DNA from: an uncultured Nocardioides sp.
GTDB taxonomy: Bacteria > Actinomycetota > Actinomycetes > Propionibacteriales > Nocardioidaceae
DNA: 64,000 nucleotides
Direction: 5' to 3'
Assembly: GCF_947488515.1 (NCBI RefSeq)
Contig: NZ_CANKZF010000001.1
Location: 1,860,001 to 1,924,000, forward strand
In this document: one piece after another, positions 16,501-26,300 of the stretch
Numbering within the stretch: position 1 is the first letter of the stretch
Layout: each line of letters begins with the position of its first letter
Made by a program: the position numbers and the translations under genes
Notes under the pieces: model-generated
Seen by the model: the letters and a program-made list of their open reading frames with translations, nothing else
Told to the model about the DNA's origin: nothing
Databases searched by the model: none

Positions 16501-17977
16501 CGGGGGTCTCCTGGCTTGACGGGGGTGTGGGGGGTGGCGGGGCGTGGGGGTCGCCGGAGGGCGGGTCGGCGGTGGCCGTGGGGTCGCCCGAGGCCTGCGC
16601 GCGCTCGGGCACGGAGAGCGCCGCGATGACGCCGGAGAGCTGGCCGAGCTCGGCCGCGATGGTGTCGCGCTGCTCCTTGAGCTGCGCGATCTCGGCGCGG
16701 GCCCGCTCGAGCGCTCGGCGGGCGCTGTCGCGGAGCTGGTCGGCCTCGGCACGGCCCTCGGCGACCAATGCGACCGACTCCTCACGCGCACGACGACGGT
16801 CCTCGGCGGCGTCGGCGCGGCTGCGGGTGACCTCCTCGGCGACGAGTGCGCGCAGGCTGGCTGCTCCGGTCTCGGCCTCTGTCCGGCGGCGTTCGAGCCG
16901 CTCGACCGCCCGCTCGGACTCGTCGGTCGCCTCGGCGACGATCCGCGCGGCGTCGGCCTCGGCCCGCTCGAGGGCGGCCCTGGCCTCGGCCTTCCGCTCG
17001 GCCGCGACGGTGGCGGCGTCCTGGGTGATCTCGTCGGCCCGCTGCTTGGCCTCGGCGAGCTCGAGCGCCATCCGACCGTTGACGGCCGCGATGACGCCAT
17101 GGGCCCGCTGGCGGGCCAGCCGCGCGTGGTCGCCGGCGTCGGCGTGGGCGGCCTTGCGGATCGACTCGGCCTCGGTGGCCGCACCGGCGAGCACCGACTC
17201 CACCGTCTGGGTGGCCCAGGCGGTCTGCTCGGCCGCGTGGCGCAGCTTCTCGTCGCTCTCGCTGCGTGCGGCGGCCAGCATCTCCTCAGCGGCCCGGCGC
17301 ATCTGGTCGACCTCCGCGCCGGTCGTACGGCGCAGCTCCTCGACGTGGAGCGACGCCTCGTCGCGCATCCGGGCGGACTCGGTCGACGCGCTGGCCCGCA
17401 GCGACTCGGCCTCGACGGTCGCTGAGTCCAGGTGCTGCTGCCCGGCGGTGCGGGCCTCCTCGACGAGCTGGGCGGCACTCTCCTGGGCGCCGGCCAGGGT
17501 GGCCTCCGCCTCGGCGCGTGCGCCCTCGAGCAGCGCGGTCTTCTCGCCGGCCGCGGTGTCGCGCAGCTCCTGCGCCTCGGCGCGCAGGGAGGCGGCGTCG
17601 TCCTGCGCCTGGGCGCGGAGCTTGTCGCTCTCGGTCCTGGCGGCCTCGACCTGCTGGTCCCGGGCACCCTCGGCCGACCTCATCAGGAGCGCGGCCTGCT
17701 CGTTGGCGTCCACGACGATCGTGGCGGCCTCCTGGGAGGCACCGGCGAGCACCTCCTCGGCCTGCCTGCGGGCGCGGCCGGCCTCGGCGCGGTCGCGCTC
17801 GGTCTCCACCTTGAGCAGGCGGGCCTGCTCGCGGAGGGTGGCGAGGTCGCTCGTGAGGCGCTCGGCCTCCTCGCGTGCCTCCCTGACCAGCTGGTCGGCC
17901 ACCTGCTCGGCGCGTGCCAGCAGGGCCGCAGTGGTGGGCGGCTCGCCGGAGGCAGCCGTGGCGGCGTCCTGAGCCAT
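16493..17977 (-). CDS. Long coiled-coil protein (FilP/Scy-like)
   Basis: 494-residue protein made of nearly continuous heptad-type coiled coil from about residue 15 to 455, with frequent AEAE/RAEAD runs and a proline-rich tail (PPPPTPPSSQETPDA). There is no membrane segment and no enzyme motif. Such proteins form cytoskeletal filaments or polar scaffolds in filamentous and rod-shaped actinobacteria (Scy, FilP); the similarity here is of composition and layout only. The ATG at 17977 is preferred to the GTG two codons upstream because AGAGGAG lies 7 nt ahead of it. It overlaps the DivIVA-like gene downstream by 8 nt. Confidence 0.75.
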   Translation of the reverse strand: MAQDAATAASGEPPTTAALLARAEQVADQLVREAREEAERLTSDLATLREQARLLKVETERDRAEAGRARRQAEEVLAGASQEAATIVVDANEQAALLMRSAEGARDQQVEAARTESDKLRAQAQDDAASLRAEAQELRDTAAGEKTALLEGARAEAEATLAGAQESAAQLVEEARTAGQQHLDSATVEAESLRASASTESARMRDEASLHVEELRRTTGAEVDQMRRAAEEMLAAARSESDEKLRHAAEQTAWATQTVESVLAGAATEAESIRKAAHADAGDHARLARQRAHGVIAAVNGRMALELAEAKQRADEITQDAATVAAERKAEARAALERAEADAARIVAEATDESERAVERLERRRTEAETGAASLRALVAEEVTRSRADAAEDRRRAREESVALVAEGRAEADQLRDSARRALERARAEIAQLKEQRDTIAAELGQLSGVIAALSVPERAQASGDPTATADPPSGDPHAPPPPTPPSSQETPDA

Positions 17978-18012
17978 CCGCACACTCCTCTTCTCACCCC
18001 TACGGAGGGTCC

Positions 18013-18042
18013 AGTGTCGCAGCCCCCGGGCCGTCGTGACAA
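18013..18042 (-). promoter_or_regulatory. Candidate sigma-70 promoter for the coiled-coil operon
   Basis: On the minus strand TTGTCA (18037-18042) and GACACT (18013-18018) are 18 nt apart, with an AGAGGAG ribosome site further down before the ATG at 17977. The -10 is weak. Confidence 0.3.
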
Positions 18043-18114
18043 AAGCAGCGGACTCGTTGCGCCCACAGCGAACCGCCCTTGCACGGGGTGGGGCGAGGCG
18101 GTGGAGTGCTGCGC

Positions 18115-19065
18115 ATGAAGTTCCTCGTGCTCGGCGGCACCCGGTTCCTGTCCCGCGAGGTCGCGCTGCAGGCGGTGGCGCGCGGCTGGGACGTCACCTG
18201 CGCCTGCCGCGGCGCGTCCGGACCCGTGCCCGAGGGCGCCACCCACCTGCCGTGGGACCGCGCCGACCCGCCGCCGACTGCGGTGGCCGACGGGGGTTGG
18301 GACGCCGTCGTCGACGTGACGCGGCTGCCGTCGCAGGCGAGCAGCGCCGTCGCCGCGACGTCGTACGCCCACTGGGTCTTCGTGTCCACCATCAGCGTCT
18401 ACGCCGACAACTCGTCCCCCGCGATGGAGCCCCTGCTCGACCCGATCACCACCGACGTGGACCTCGCGGTGGACCCGGAGGCCTACGGCGGGATGAAGGT
18501 GGCGTGCGAGCAGGCCGTGCAGTCGGGCGCGACGTCGTCGGTGGTCGCCCGGCCCGGCCTCATCGTCGGGCCCGGCGACCCGACCGGGCGCTTCGCCCAC
18601 TGGCCGCAGCGACTGGCCCGTGGCGGCGAGGTGCTGGCGCCGGGGCGGCCCGAGGACGTCGTGCAGGTGATCGACGTGCGCGACCTCGCCGCGTGGCTGC
18701 TCGTGCTGGCCGAGGAGCGGACGACCGGGACTTATGACGCCGTGGGCGAGCCCGTGCCGCTCGGCGACCTGCTGAAGCAGGTGGCGGCCGGCGTCGGCAA
18801 CGCCGAGCCGCGGCTCACCTGGGTCGACAGCGCCTTCCTCGAGGGCCAGGGGGTCGCGCCCTGGGCCGGTGAGGACTCGCTCCCGCTGTGGCTCCCACGC
18901 CCGGAGTACGACGGCATGCTGGCGCACGACCCGGGCCCGGCCGTCGCCGCCGGGCTGCGGCTCCGCCCGCTGGCCGACACGGCCCCGGGATGCCTCGACT
19001 CCCCGGTCACCGCGCTGACGCCCGAGCGGGAGGCCGAGGTGCTGGCGGCCTGGCACGCCCGCTGA
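18115..19065 (+). CDS. NAD-dependent epimerase/dehydratase family protein
   Basis: 316-residue extended short-chain dehydrogenase/reductase-like protein. The N-terminal Rossmann strand reads MKFLVLGGTRFLSREVA (a GGTRFL variant of the glycine motif), with VFVSTISVYA and AYGGMKVACEQAV in the middle; the tyrosine and lysine of YGGMK match the YxxxK catalytic pair. Substrate unknown; these proteins often act on nucleotide sugars or isoflavone-like substrates. The ATG at 18115 is chosen over an in-frame start 36 nt upstream because it begins the Rossmann strand directly. It is convergent with the E2 gene, with a strong hairpin between. Confidence 0.8.
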   Translation: MKFLVLGGTRFLSREVALQAVARGWDVTCACRGASGPVPEGATHLPWDRADPPPTAVADGGWDAVVDVTRLPSQASSAVAATSYAHWVFVSTISVYADNSSPAMEPLLDPITTDVDLAVDPEAYGGMKVACEQAVQSGATSSVVARPGLIVGPGDPTGRFAHWPQRLARGGEVLAPGRPEDVVQVIDVRDLAAWLLVLAEERTTGTYDAVGEPVPLGDLLKQVAAGVGNAEPRLTWVDSAFLEGQGVAPWAGEDSLPLWLPRPEYDGMLAHDPGPAVAAGLRLRPLADTAPGCLDSPVTALTPEREAEVLAAWHAR

Positions 19066-19097
19066 CGTCGAGGCGGCGCATCTGGGCTCGACAAGCA

Positions 19098-19137
19098 GTC
19101 GAGTGGGCGCATCCTGGTCAGGATGCGCCGACTCGAC
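19098..19137. terminator. Long hairpin between convergent genes
   Basis: Stem of GTCGAGT plus GGCGCATCCT pairing with AGGATGCGCC plus ACTCGAC (17 pairs, one internal G-G mismatch, 4-nt loop). The left arm can alternatively pair perfectly over 13 bp with GCGCCCACTCGAC at 19157-19169. It is placed to end transcription from both sides. Confidence 0.65.
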
Positions 19138-19172
19138 CGGTGAGCGGCGTCAGGTTGCGCCCACTCGACCTG

Positions 19173-20717
19173 TCAGAAGAGCAGGGCCGTGCCCGGGTCC
19201 TGCAGCATCCCGGCGACGTCGGCCAGGAAGCGCGAGCCCTTCTCGCCGTCGACGTGGCGGTGGTCGAAGGACAGCGCCAGCGTGGTGACGTCGCGGACCA
19301 CGATCTCGCCGGTCTCCTCGTCGACCCACGGCCGCTTGTTGATCGCGCCGAAGCAGAGGATCGCGGACTCGCCCGGGTTGATGATCGGCGTACCGGCGTC
19401 GACGCCGAAGACGCCCACGTTGGTGATCGTGAAGGTGCCGCCCGACATCTCGGCCGGCTGCGTCTTGCCGTCGCGAGCGGTGGCGGTGAGCGCGGCGAGC
19501 GCCTGGGCCAGCTCGGTCATCGAGAGGGCGTCGGCGTCCTTGACGTTGGGCACCACCAGGCCGCGCGGCGTGGCGGCCGCGATGCCGAGGTTGACGTAGT
19601 GCTTGTAGACGACCTCCTGCGCGGCCTCGTCCCAGTAGGAGTTGATCTCCGGGGTGCGCTTCATCGCGAGGATGACGGCGCGGGCGAGGACGAGCAGCGG
19701 GCTGACCCGGATGTCGCGGAACTCGGGACGCTTCTTCAGCCGCGCGACGAGCTGCATCGCGGCGGTGACGTCGACGGTGATCCACTCGGTGACGTGCGGG
19801 CTGGTGAACGCCGACTGGCTCATCGCCGTCGCCATCATCTTGCGCACGCCCTTGATGGGCTCGCGGGTCTCGCGCTCGCGCGGTGCGTCGTACGGAGTCG
19901 CACCAGCAGCAGCGGCAACGGATGACGCCGCGGCGGAACCCGAGCCGTTGGCAGCGGCCTGGACGTCGTCGCGGGTGATCGAGCCCGACGGGCCGGAGCC
20001 GGTGAGGACGCTCAGGTCGACACCCAGGTCCTTGGCGAGCTTGCGCACCGGCGGCTTCGCCAACGCACGTACGTCGCTGGGCTCGGCCTGTGCGGCCGAC
20101 GGCACGAGGGCCTCGGCGGGCGCGGCCGCGGGCCCGGGCCGCTGGTCGACGGCCGGCACCGGCGGCTCGTCGGCCGGCAGCACGTCCTGCGACTGGGCAC
20201 CGCCGGGCGAGAACGCGCCCTGCACCTGCAGCTGGGTCTGGGCGCCGGCGTCGGTGCTCGGGGACGCCGAGCCGCGACGGGCGCGGCGCATCGGGCCACG
20301 CTCGGCCTTGATCCGGCCGACGAGGGACGCGCCCTCCATGGAACCGGACGCGGCCGGGTTGGACAGGTCGATGTCGGCCGGGTCGACCTGGGCCGCCCCC
20401 GCCTTCTCGGCCATGCCGAGATAGGGGTCGGACTCGGTCTGCTCGGCCGGGGTCGAGGTGGGGGCCACCGGGGCGGCCTCACCCTCGGCGCCGATCGAGA
20501 TGATCGGGGTGCCGACCGGCACGGTCTCGCCCTCGGCGACGAGCAGCGCCAGGACGGTGCCCTCGTAGGGCGAGGGCAGCTCGACGAGCGACTTGGCGGT
20601 CTCGATCTCGACGATGACGTCGTTGATCTCGATCGTGTCGCCGACCTTGACCTTCCACGCGACGATCTCGGCCTCGGTCAGGCCCTCGCCGACATCGGGG
20701 AGGAGGAACTCAGACAT
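19173..20717 (-). CDS. bkdC: Dihydrolipoamide acyltransferase (E2) of a 2-oxoacid dehydrogenase
   Basis: 514-residue E2 core of the branched-chain (or pyruvate) dehydrogenase complex; it transfers the acyl group from lipoamide to CoA. One N-terminal lipoyl domain (residues 3-78) has the lipoylation lysine Lys42 in IETAKS. An Ala/Pro-rich linker leads to the E1/E3-binding domain (about 215-255, VRALAKPPVRKLAKDLGVDL), then the catalytic domain with DHRHVDG (485-491; His486, Asp490). A single lipoyl domain and an adjacent E1alpha/E1beta pair argue for the branched-chain type. The ATG at 20717 starts MSEFLLPDVGEG; a GAAAGG lies about 6 nt upstream. A 106-bp stem-loop separates it from E1beta. Confidence 0.93.
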   Translation of the reverse strand: MSEFLLPDVGEGLTEAEIVAWKVKVGDTIEINDVIVEIETAKSLVELPSPYEGTVLALLVAEGETVPVGTPIISIGAEGEAAPVAPTSTPAEQTESDPYLGMAEKAGAAQVDPADIDLSNPAASGSMEGASLVGRIKAERGPMRRARRGSASPSTDAGAQTQLQVQGAFSPGGAQSQDVLPADEPPVPAVDQRPGPAAAPAEALVPSAAQAEPSDVRALAKPPVRKLAKDLGVDLSVLTGSGPSGSITRDDVQAAANGSGSAAASSVAAAAGATPYDAPRERETREPIKGVRKMMATAMSQSAFTSPHVTEWITVDVTAAMQLVARLKKRPEFRDIRVSPLLVLARAVILAMKRTPEINSYWDEAAQEVVYKHYVNLGIAAATPRGLVVPNVKDADALSMTELAQALAALTATARDGKTQPAEMSGGTFTITNVGVFGVDAGTPIINPGESAILCFGAINKRPWVDEETGEIVVRDVTTLALSFDHRHVDGEKGSRFLADVAGMLQDPGTALLF

Positions 20718-20754
20718 CACAAACCTTTCGGGAGGGGCCGAACCCCGGGGAGAC

Positions 20755-20860
20755 GTCCGCGTCGCGACGGCGCCTGCAGGAGGAGGGCTGCGACCGGAGG
20801 AGCGGAGCGGGGGAGGTCGCGGCAACGACGACGAAGGCGCCGTCCTGGGGCGACGCGGAC
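20755..20860 (-). other. Large nested stem-loop between E1beta and E2
   Basis: Arms 20755-20765 pairs with 20850-20860 (11 bp), 20766-20774 with 20836-20844 (9 bp), and 20790-20795 with 20815-20820 (6 bp), all perfect and nested. It sits in the only sizeable gap of the operon (165 bp), 38 nt before the E2 start, and may set transcript stability or partial termination. Confidence 0.6.
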
Positions 20861-20882
20861 ACGGCGAAGCGGAGCGAGCCCA

Positions 20883-21869
20883 TCAGTACGAGAACGAGCG
20901 GTCGACGGCGTCGAGCACGCGGTCGAGGTCGGGGAGGTACTCCTCCTCGATGCGCGACGGCGGGTAGGGCGTGTCGAAGGCGCCGACGCGCAGGACCGGG
21001 GCCTCGAGGGAGTAGAAGCACTCCTCGGTGACCCGGGCCGCGAGCTCCGCGCCCATGCCGAGGTTGACGTGTGCCTCGTGGGTGACCACGCAGCGACCGG
21101 TACGACGTACGGACTCGTAGACCGGCGCCATGTCGAGCGGCGAGAGGGTGCGCAGGTCGATGACCTCGAGGCTGCGGCCCTCGGACTCGGCGGCCTCGGC
21201 GCACTTGAGCGCGGTCTTCACGGTCGGGCCGTAGGCCAGCACCGTCGCGTCGGAGCCCGGTCGGACCACGCGTGAGGTGAAGAGCGGCTCGGGCGTCGCC
21301 GACTCGTCGAGCTCGGCCTTGTCGGCGTGGTACTGCCGCTTCGGCTCGAGGAAGATGACCGGGTCGTCGTGGGCGATCGCCTGCTGGATCATCCAGTAGC
21401 CGTCGACCGGGTTGGAGCAGGCCACCACCTTGAGGCCGGGGGTGTGCGCGAACTGCGCCTCCGGGCTCTCCGAGTGGTGCTCGACCGCGCCGATGCCGCC
21501 GCCGAAGGGGATGCGGATGACGATCGGCATCTTCACCTTGCCCTGCGAGCGGTAGGTGTACTTCGCGACCTGGCACACGATCTGGTCGTAGGCGGGGTAG
21601 ACGAAGCCGTCGAACTGGATCTCCACGACCGGGCGGTAGCCGCGGAGCGCCATGCCGACCGCGGTGCCGACGATGCCGGACTCCGCGAGCGGGCTGTCGA
21701 TGACGCGGTCCTCGCCGAAGTCCTTCTGCAGGCCGTCGGTGATGCGGAAGACGCCGCCGAGCTTGCCGACGTCCTCACCCATGAGCAGGACCTTGTCGTC
21801 GTCCTCCATGGCCTTGCGCAGGCCCATGTTGAGGCCCTTGGCGAGGGTGATCTTCTGGGGAGTGCTCAT
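20883..21869 (-). CDS. bkdB: 2-oxoacid dehydrogenase E1 component, beta subunit
   Basis: 328-residue E1beta, which with E1alpha forms the thiamine-diphosphate-dependent decarboxylase of the 2-oxoacid dehydrogenase complex. It shows the transketolase pyrimidine-domain signature (LLMGEDVGKLGGVFRITDGL; RVIDSPLAESGIVGTAVGMAL) and a C-terminal transketolase domain (DLRTLSPLDMAPV). GGGIGAVEHHSESPEA is characteristic of branched-chain E1beta, where the HHS region lines the substrate site. The ATG follows the E1alpha stop by one nucleotide, so the two are translationally coupled in a 1:1 ratio. Confidence 0.93.
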   Translation of the reverse strand: MSTPQKITLAKGLNMGLRKAMEDDDKVLLMGEDVGKLGGVFRITDGLQKDFGEDRVIDSPLAESGIVGTAVGMALRGYRPVVEIQFDGFVYPAYDQIVCQVAKYTYRSQGKVKMPIVIRIPFGGGIGAVEHHSESPEAQFAHTPGLKVVACSNPVDGYWMIQQAIAHDDPVIFLEPKRQYHADKAELDESATPEPLFTSRVVRPGSDATVLAYGPTVKTALKCAEAAESEGRSLEVIDLRTLSPLDMAPVYESVRRTGRCVVTHEAHVNLGMGAELAARVTEECFYSLEAPVLRVGAFDTPYPPSRIEEEYLPDLDRVLDAVDRSFSY

Positions 21870-21870
21870 C

Positions 21871-23025
21871 TCAGTGGGCTCCTTCGAACGACTCGAGGTA
21901 GGCGGCGAAGCCGTCGCGCTGGGCGGCGATCTCGTCGGTCATCTCGCTGAAGACGTAGCCGAACTGGTCGAGCGGCTTGGGGTCGGGCAGCGCCTTGCAG
22001 CCCTCGCGGAGGTGGTGTCCCAGCTCCTTGGCCTCGGCGTCGAGGTCGTCGAAGAACTGCTGGTCGACCAGGCCGTTGCGGCGCAGGTAGACCTTGAGCC
22101 GCTCGATCGGGTCCTTGAGCTTCCAGTGCTCGAGCTCGTCGTTGAGGCGGTAGCGCGTCGGGTCGTCGGTCGTGGTGTGCGCGCCCATCCGGTAGGTGTA
22201 GGCCTCGACGAACGACGGGCCGTTGCCCTCGCGCGCCCGCTGCAGCGCGGCCTTCGTGACGGCGTACGTCGCCAGCACGTCGTTGCCGTCGACGCGGATC
22301 CCCGGGAAGCCGAAGCCCAGCGCGCGCTGGTAGAGCGGGATCCGGGTCTGGCGCTCGATCGGCTCCGAGATGGCCCACTGGTTGTTCTGGCAGAAGAACA
22401 CGACCGGGGCGTTGTAGGACGCGGCGAAGATGAACGCCTCGTTGACGTCACCCTGGGACGACGCACCGTCGCCGAAGTGGGCGATCACGGCCGAGTCACG
22501 CTCGGGGTCGCCGGTGCCGACGACGCCGTCGCGCTGCATGCCCATCGCGTAGCCCGTGGCGTGCAGGGTCTGCGCGCCGATGACGATCGTGTAGAGGCCG
22601 AAGTTGTTCTCGTTGGGGTCCCAGCCGCCCTGGTCGACCCCGCGGAACAGGCCGAGCAGACGCAGCGGGTCGACGCCCTTGCAGTAGGCGACGCCGTGCT
22701 CGCGGTAGGTCGGGAAGACGTAGTCCTGGGGACGCAGGGCGCGGCCGGCGCCGATCTGCGCGGCCTCCTGGCCGAGCAGCTGCGCCCAGATGCCGAGCTC
22801 GCCGTGGCGCTGGAGGGCCGTGGCCTCGACGTCGATGCGCCGGGTGAGGACCATGTCGCGGTAGAGCCCGCGGAGCTCCTCGGCGGAGAAGTCGTGGTCG
22901 AACTCGGGGTGGTGGACGCGCTCGCCCTCGGGCGTCAGCAGCTGGACGAGGTCGGGTCCACCGTCGGACTGGGACGGCCCGAAGACGTCCGCAAGGTCGG
23001 GGCCGAAGCTCACAGGATCGGTCAA
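21871..23025 (-). CDS. bkdA: 2-oxoacid dehydrogenase E1 component, alpha subunit
   Basis: 384-residue E1alpha. The thiamine-diphosphate motif starts GDGASS (185-190) and ends QNNQWAIS (Asn214/Asn215), and MGAHTTTDDPTRYR is the phosphorylation-loop region typical of branched-chain E1alpha. The substrate is therefore most likely branched-chain 2-oxoacids from Val/Leu/Ile breakdown, which feed acyl-CoA primers for iso/anteiso fatty acids; pyruvate cannot be excluded. The TTG start is supported by GAGGAG placed 6 nt upstream. It is the first gene of the E1alpha-E1beta-E2 operon; no E3 gene is present. Confidence 0.93.
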   Translation of the reverse strand: MTDPVSFGPDLADVFGPSQSDGGPDLVQLLTPEGERVHHPEFDHDFSAEELRGLYRDMVLTRRIDVEATALQRHGELGIWAQLLGQEAAQIGAGRALRPQDYVFPTYREHGVAYCKGVDPLRLLGLFRGVDQGGWDPNENNFGLYTIVIGAQTLHATGYAMGMQRDGVVGTGDPERDSAVIAHFGDGASSQGDVNEAFIFAASYNAPVVFFCQNNQWAISEPIERQTRIPLYQRALGFGFPGIRVDGNDVLATYAVTKAALQRAREGNGPSFVEAYTYRMGAHTTTDDPTRYRLNDELEHWKLKDPIERLKVYLRRNGLVDQQFFDDLDAEAKELGHHLREGCKALPDPKPLDQFGYVFSEMTDEIAAQRDGFAAYLESFEGAH

Positions 23026-23083
23026 CGCACTCTCCTCACAATCAGGCAGCGGCAGTCACGGGATCGCCGGACGCCGACGCTTG

Positions 23084-23105
23084 CACACGTGGTCGCCGGC
23101 GTGTG
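23084..23105 (-). promoter_or_regulatory. Inverted repeat upstream of E1alpha, possible operator
   Basis: CACACG and CGTGTG arms separated by 10 nt, about 60-80 nt upstream of the TTG start of the dehydrogenase operon. The position suits a repressor/activator site, but no regulator gene is adjacent. Confidence 0.2.
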
Positions 23106-23212
23106 TGACCCCGACCACAGGATGGGGCTCAACGTATCGGCCGGAGCCTGCCAGCACCAATCTGGGCGGGGCCGCTCGGCCCGGTCGTACGACGACCTGC
23201 GCGCACGCAGAT

Positions 23213-23257
23213 GGGCCGGCGTCGACGGGCCCGTGGGTGACCTGTCGACGCCGGCCC
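23213..23257 (-). terminator. Hairpin terminator of the large SpaA-type protein gene
   Basis: Perfect 14-bp inverted repeat GGGCCGGCGTCGAC/GTCGACGCCGGCCC with a 17-nt loop, 60 nt beyond the stop at 23316 and before the dehydrogenase operon. Confidence 0.55.
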
Positions 23258-23315
23258 GCCTCCATGGGGGCTGGAGGCGCGGGCAGCAGCTGCTACCCGG
23301 TGATGAAGGCGGCCA

Positions 23316-26300
23316 TCACCGGCTCGTGGCCCGCAGGCCGGTGTCGGGCAGGACCTCGGGGGCCACGCACAACGCCGGGATGCGGAGCTTGTCGAGCCGG
23401 GTGGAGCCGACCTTCAACGTGACCAGCGCGTGAGGACGTCCGTGGGTGACGAACTTCCTGGCGGTCTGGGACGTCACGCCGATCCGGTGGACCTTCTTGC
23501 CCACGCGGAGCGTGTAGACGACCTTCTCGCCGGTGCGGTTGGCGAGCCTGGCCCGCACCGTGCCCTGGCAGCTGGCCCGCACCGAGCCGACGGCCTTCCC
23601 GAACGCCTGCTCGGGCAGGACCTCGGGCGGGACCACCGGCGGCACGACGGGCGGGACCATGACGGGCGGCGGCGGGGTGGCCGGGGTGCAGACCAGGACG
23701 GCAGCGCTCGACGTCGGGTCCGTGCCCACGGGCTGGTCGACCGTCGCCGTGTTGGTCCAGCTGCGGCAGGCACCGGGGGCGCCACCGGCCAGGGTGAGCG
23801 AGTAGGTGTAGCTCGTCACCAGTCCGGCCGCCCAGGTCAGCGCCGGGTCGAGGACGACCCGCTGCCCGGCGACCGTCTTGTCGTCGACGACCTGGACCGT
23901 CCTGTTGGTCTCCGAGCGGACGCCGAAGGTGACGGGCTGCGTCGTGGCGGTCACCGACGCCGAGGTCGCCGCACCCGGCGGGTCCCACGTCGCGGTGACC
24001 GTGAGCGTGCCCGACGCGGCCGGCTCGGTGGCGAACGTGCAGGCCACCGGCAGGGTCGCCGAGCTGTCCTCGGCGATCGTGACGTCCGAGCCGCCCGTCA
24101 CGGTGCACACCGCGCCGCCACCCAGATCCGTCGAGGCCGTGACGTCGGCGACGACGTCACCCGCGGCGTACTGGTTGGGGTTGGTGATCGCCACCTCGCC
24201 CTGCAGCCGCCACCCGGACTCGGTCCTCGCGCCGGCCCGGGCCGTCACCGTGTAGGTGAAGGTCGCGTTGCCGTTGGCGTCGGCCGTGCGCTGGGTGGCG
24301 TCGGCGACCTTGGTGATCGACCAGGAATGGTCGACGGCGAGGTCGGCCCTGGCCGTGGGCACCAGCCGCAGCGGCTGCTGCACGCACACCTCGACCGTCG
24401 CGTCGTCGGAGTCGGACTCCTTCGAGTCCGTCGCCACGACCTTGGCGGTGTTGTCGTACGTCGTGCACTGGCCCGGGACGCCGTCGAACGCCTTCGTGTA
24501 GGTGAAGGTCCTCGGTCCGTCGGTCGCCTGGACGACCGCCCCACCGGGCACGTCGCCCAGCTGGACCTGCGTGTCGGTCACGGTCGCCGACGCATCGGTG
24601 ACGACCACCGTCGCCTGAGCGAAGTCGACGCCTGCCGTGCCCGAGGCCGAGCCGCTCGTGCCGTGGTAGGCGGTCTTGTCCCACGACGCCGTCGCGGTGT
24701 TGGTGCCGGTCGTGGTCGGCGTCGCGCCGGGCAGCACGCACGAGTAGTCGAACGTCGACGTCCCCTTCGGGACCGACACCGGCCCCGCGGGCTTGTCGAT
24801 CGTGCACTGGCCACCGGGCAGCGAGTCGGTCAGCTGCACCCCGGAGATCGTCGTCCGGTTGGGGTTGTGCACCGAGATCACGCCGGAGACGACGAACGCC
24901 GTGTCCTTCGCGGCGGACGGGGTCACGACCACGTCGTAGGCGAACGAGGCAGGCGTGCCCTGCGGCACCGTCTGCGACGAGGCGCCCTTCACCGACTTGT
25001 CGATCGTCCAGTCGTAGTCCCGCTCGAACGCCGGCTTCGCGGTCTTGGTCACCACCAGGTCGTCGAGGTCGACGCAGACCTTCACCGTCTCGGTGTCGCT
25101 GTCCGACTCCTCCGAGTCAACCGCGACCACCTTCGCGGTGTTGTCGTACGTCGTGCACTCACCCGGCACGCCGTCGAAGGCCTTCGTGTAGGTGAAGGTC
25201 CTCGGCCCGTCGACCGCCTTCACCACCACGCCGTCCGGCGAGGTCCCGTCGAGGTCGACCTGGGTGTCGGTCACCGTCGCGGTCGCGTCGGTCACCGTCG
25301 GCTTCGCGTCGGCGAAGTCGAACCCGGCCAGGCCGGACGCCGACCCGCTGGTCCCGAGGTAGGCGGACTTGTCCCACGACGCCGTCGCGGTGTTGGTGCC
25401 CGTCGTGCTCGCCGTCGCGCCGGTGAGCACGCAGGAGTAGTCGAACGTCGTCGTCCCCTTCGGGACCGACAGCGGCCCCGCGGGCTTGTCGATCGTGCAC
25501 TGGCCACCGGGCAGCGAGTCGGTCAGCTGCACCCCGGAGAACGTCGTCTGGTTGGGGTTCTGGACCGAGATCACGCCGGTCACCACGAACTGGCCGTCGC
25601 CACTGATCGACGGGGTCACCACGACGTCGTACCCGAACGACGCGGGCGTGCCCTCGTCGACCGTCTGCGACGAGGAGCCCTTGACCGACTTCTCGATCGT
25701 CCAGTCGTAGTCCCGCGCGAACGCCGGCTTCGCGGTCTTGGTCACCACCAGGTCGTCGAGCTCCACGCAGACCTCGACCGTCGAGCCGGAGGTGTCGAAG
25801 TCGTCGGTGTCGCTCTCGTCGACCCGCGCGACGTTGTCGTAGCTGCGGCACGCGCCGGCAGTCCCACCCACCGCGGGGCTGGAGTAGCTGGCCACGACCA
25901 CGCGGTGGTCGGTTGCGTTCCAGACGTCGGTCCAGGCGTAGGTCGGCAGACCGATCGGGACCGGGGCGCCACCGTCGAACGAGTCCGTCACCGTGGCGTG
26001 CTCGTCGATCTTCGGCTGCACCGTGATGGCGTACGTCGCCCCTGCCGAGACGCTGCCGGGGTGGACGTCCTTCTGCGGGTACGTCGACTGGTCCCAGCTG
26101 ACCGTCGCGGTCGTCGTACCACCGACGAGCGCACCCGCGCCGGGGTCGCACGCGTAGTCGTACGACGTGGCGCCGGCGGCGACGTCCACCTGGATCCCCG
26201 TGGTGCCCGGGTCGACGTCGACGCCGGCGTTGCTCGGCAGGAAGTGGCACGCGAGGTCGCCGGTGATGCCGATCGTGGCGCGCATGCTCGGGTGCGTGGC

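Noticed and set aside
23316..23350. A functional sortase (LPxTG) anchor
   Set aside because: LPDTG is followed by only six residues; no membrane helix or basic tail follows in this frame and no sortase gene is in the window.
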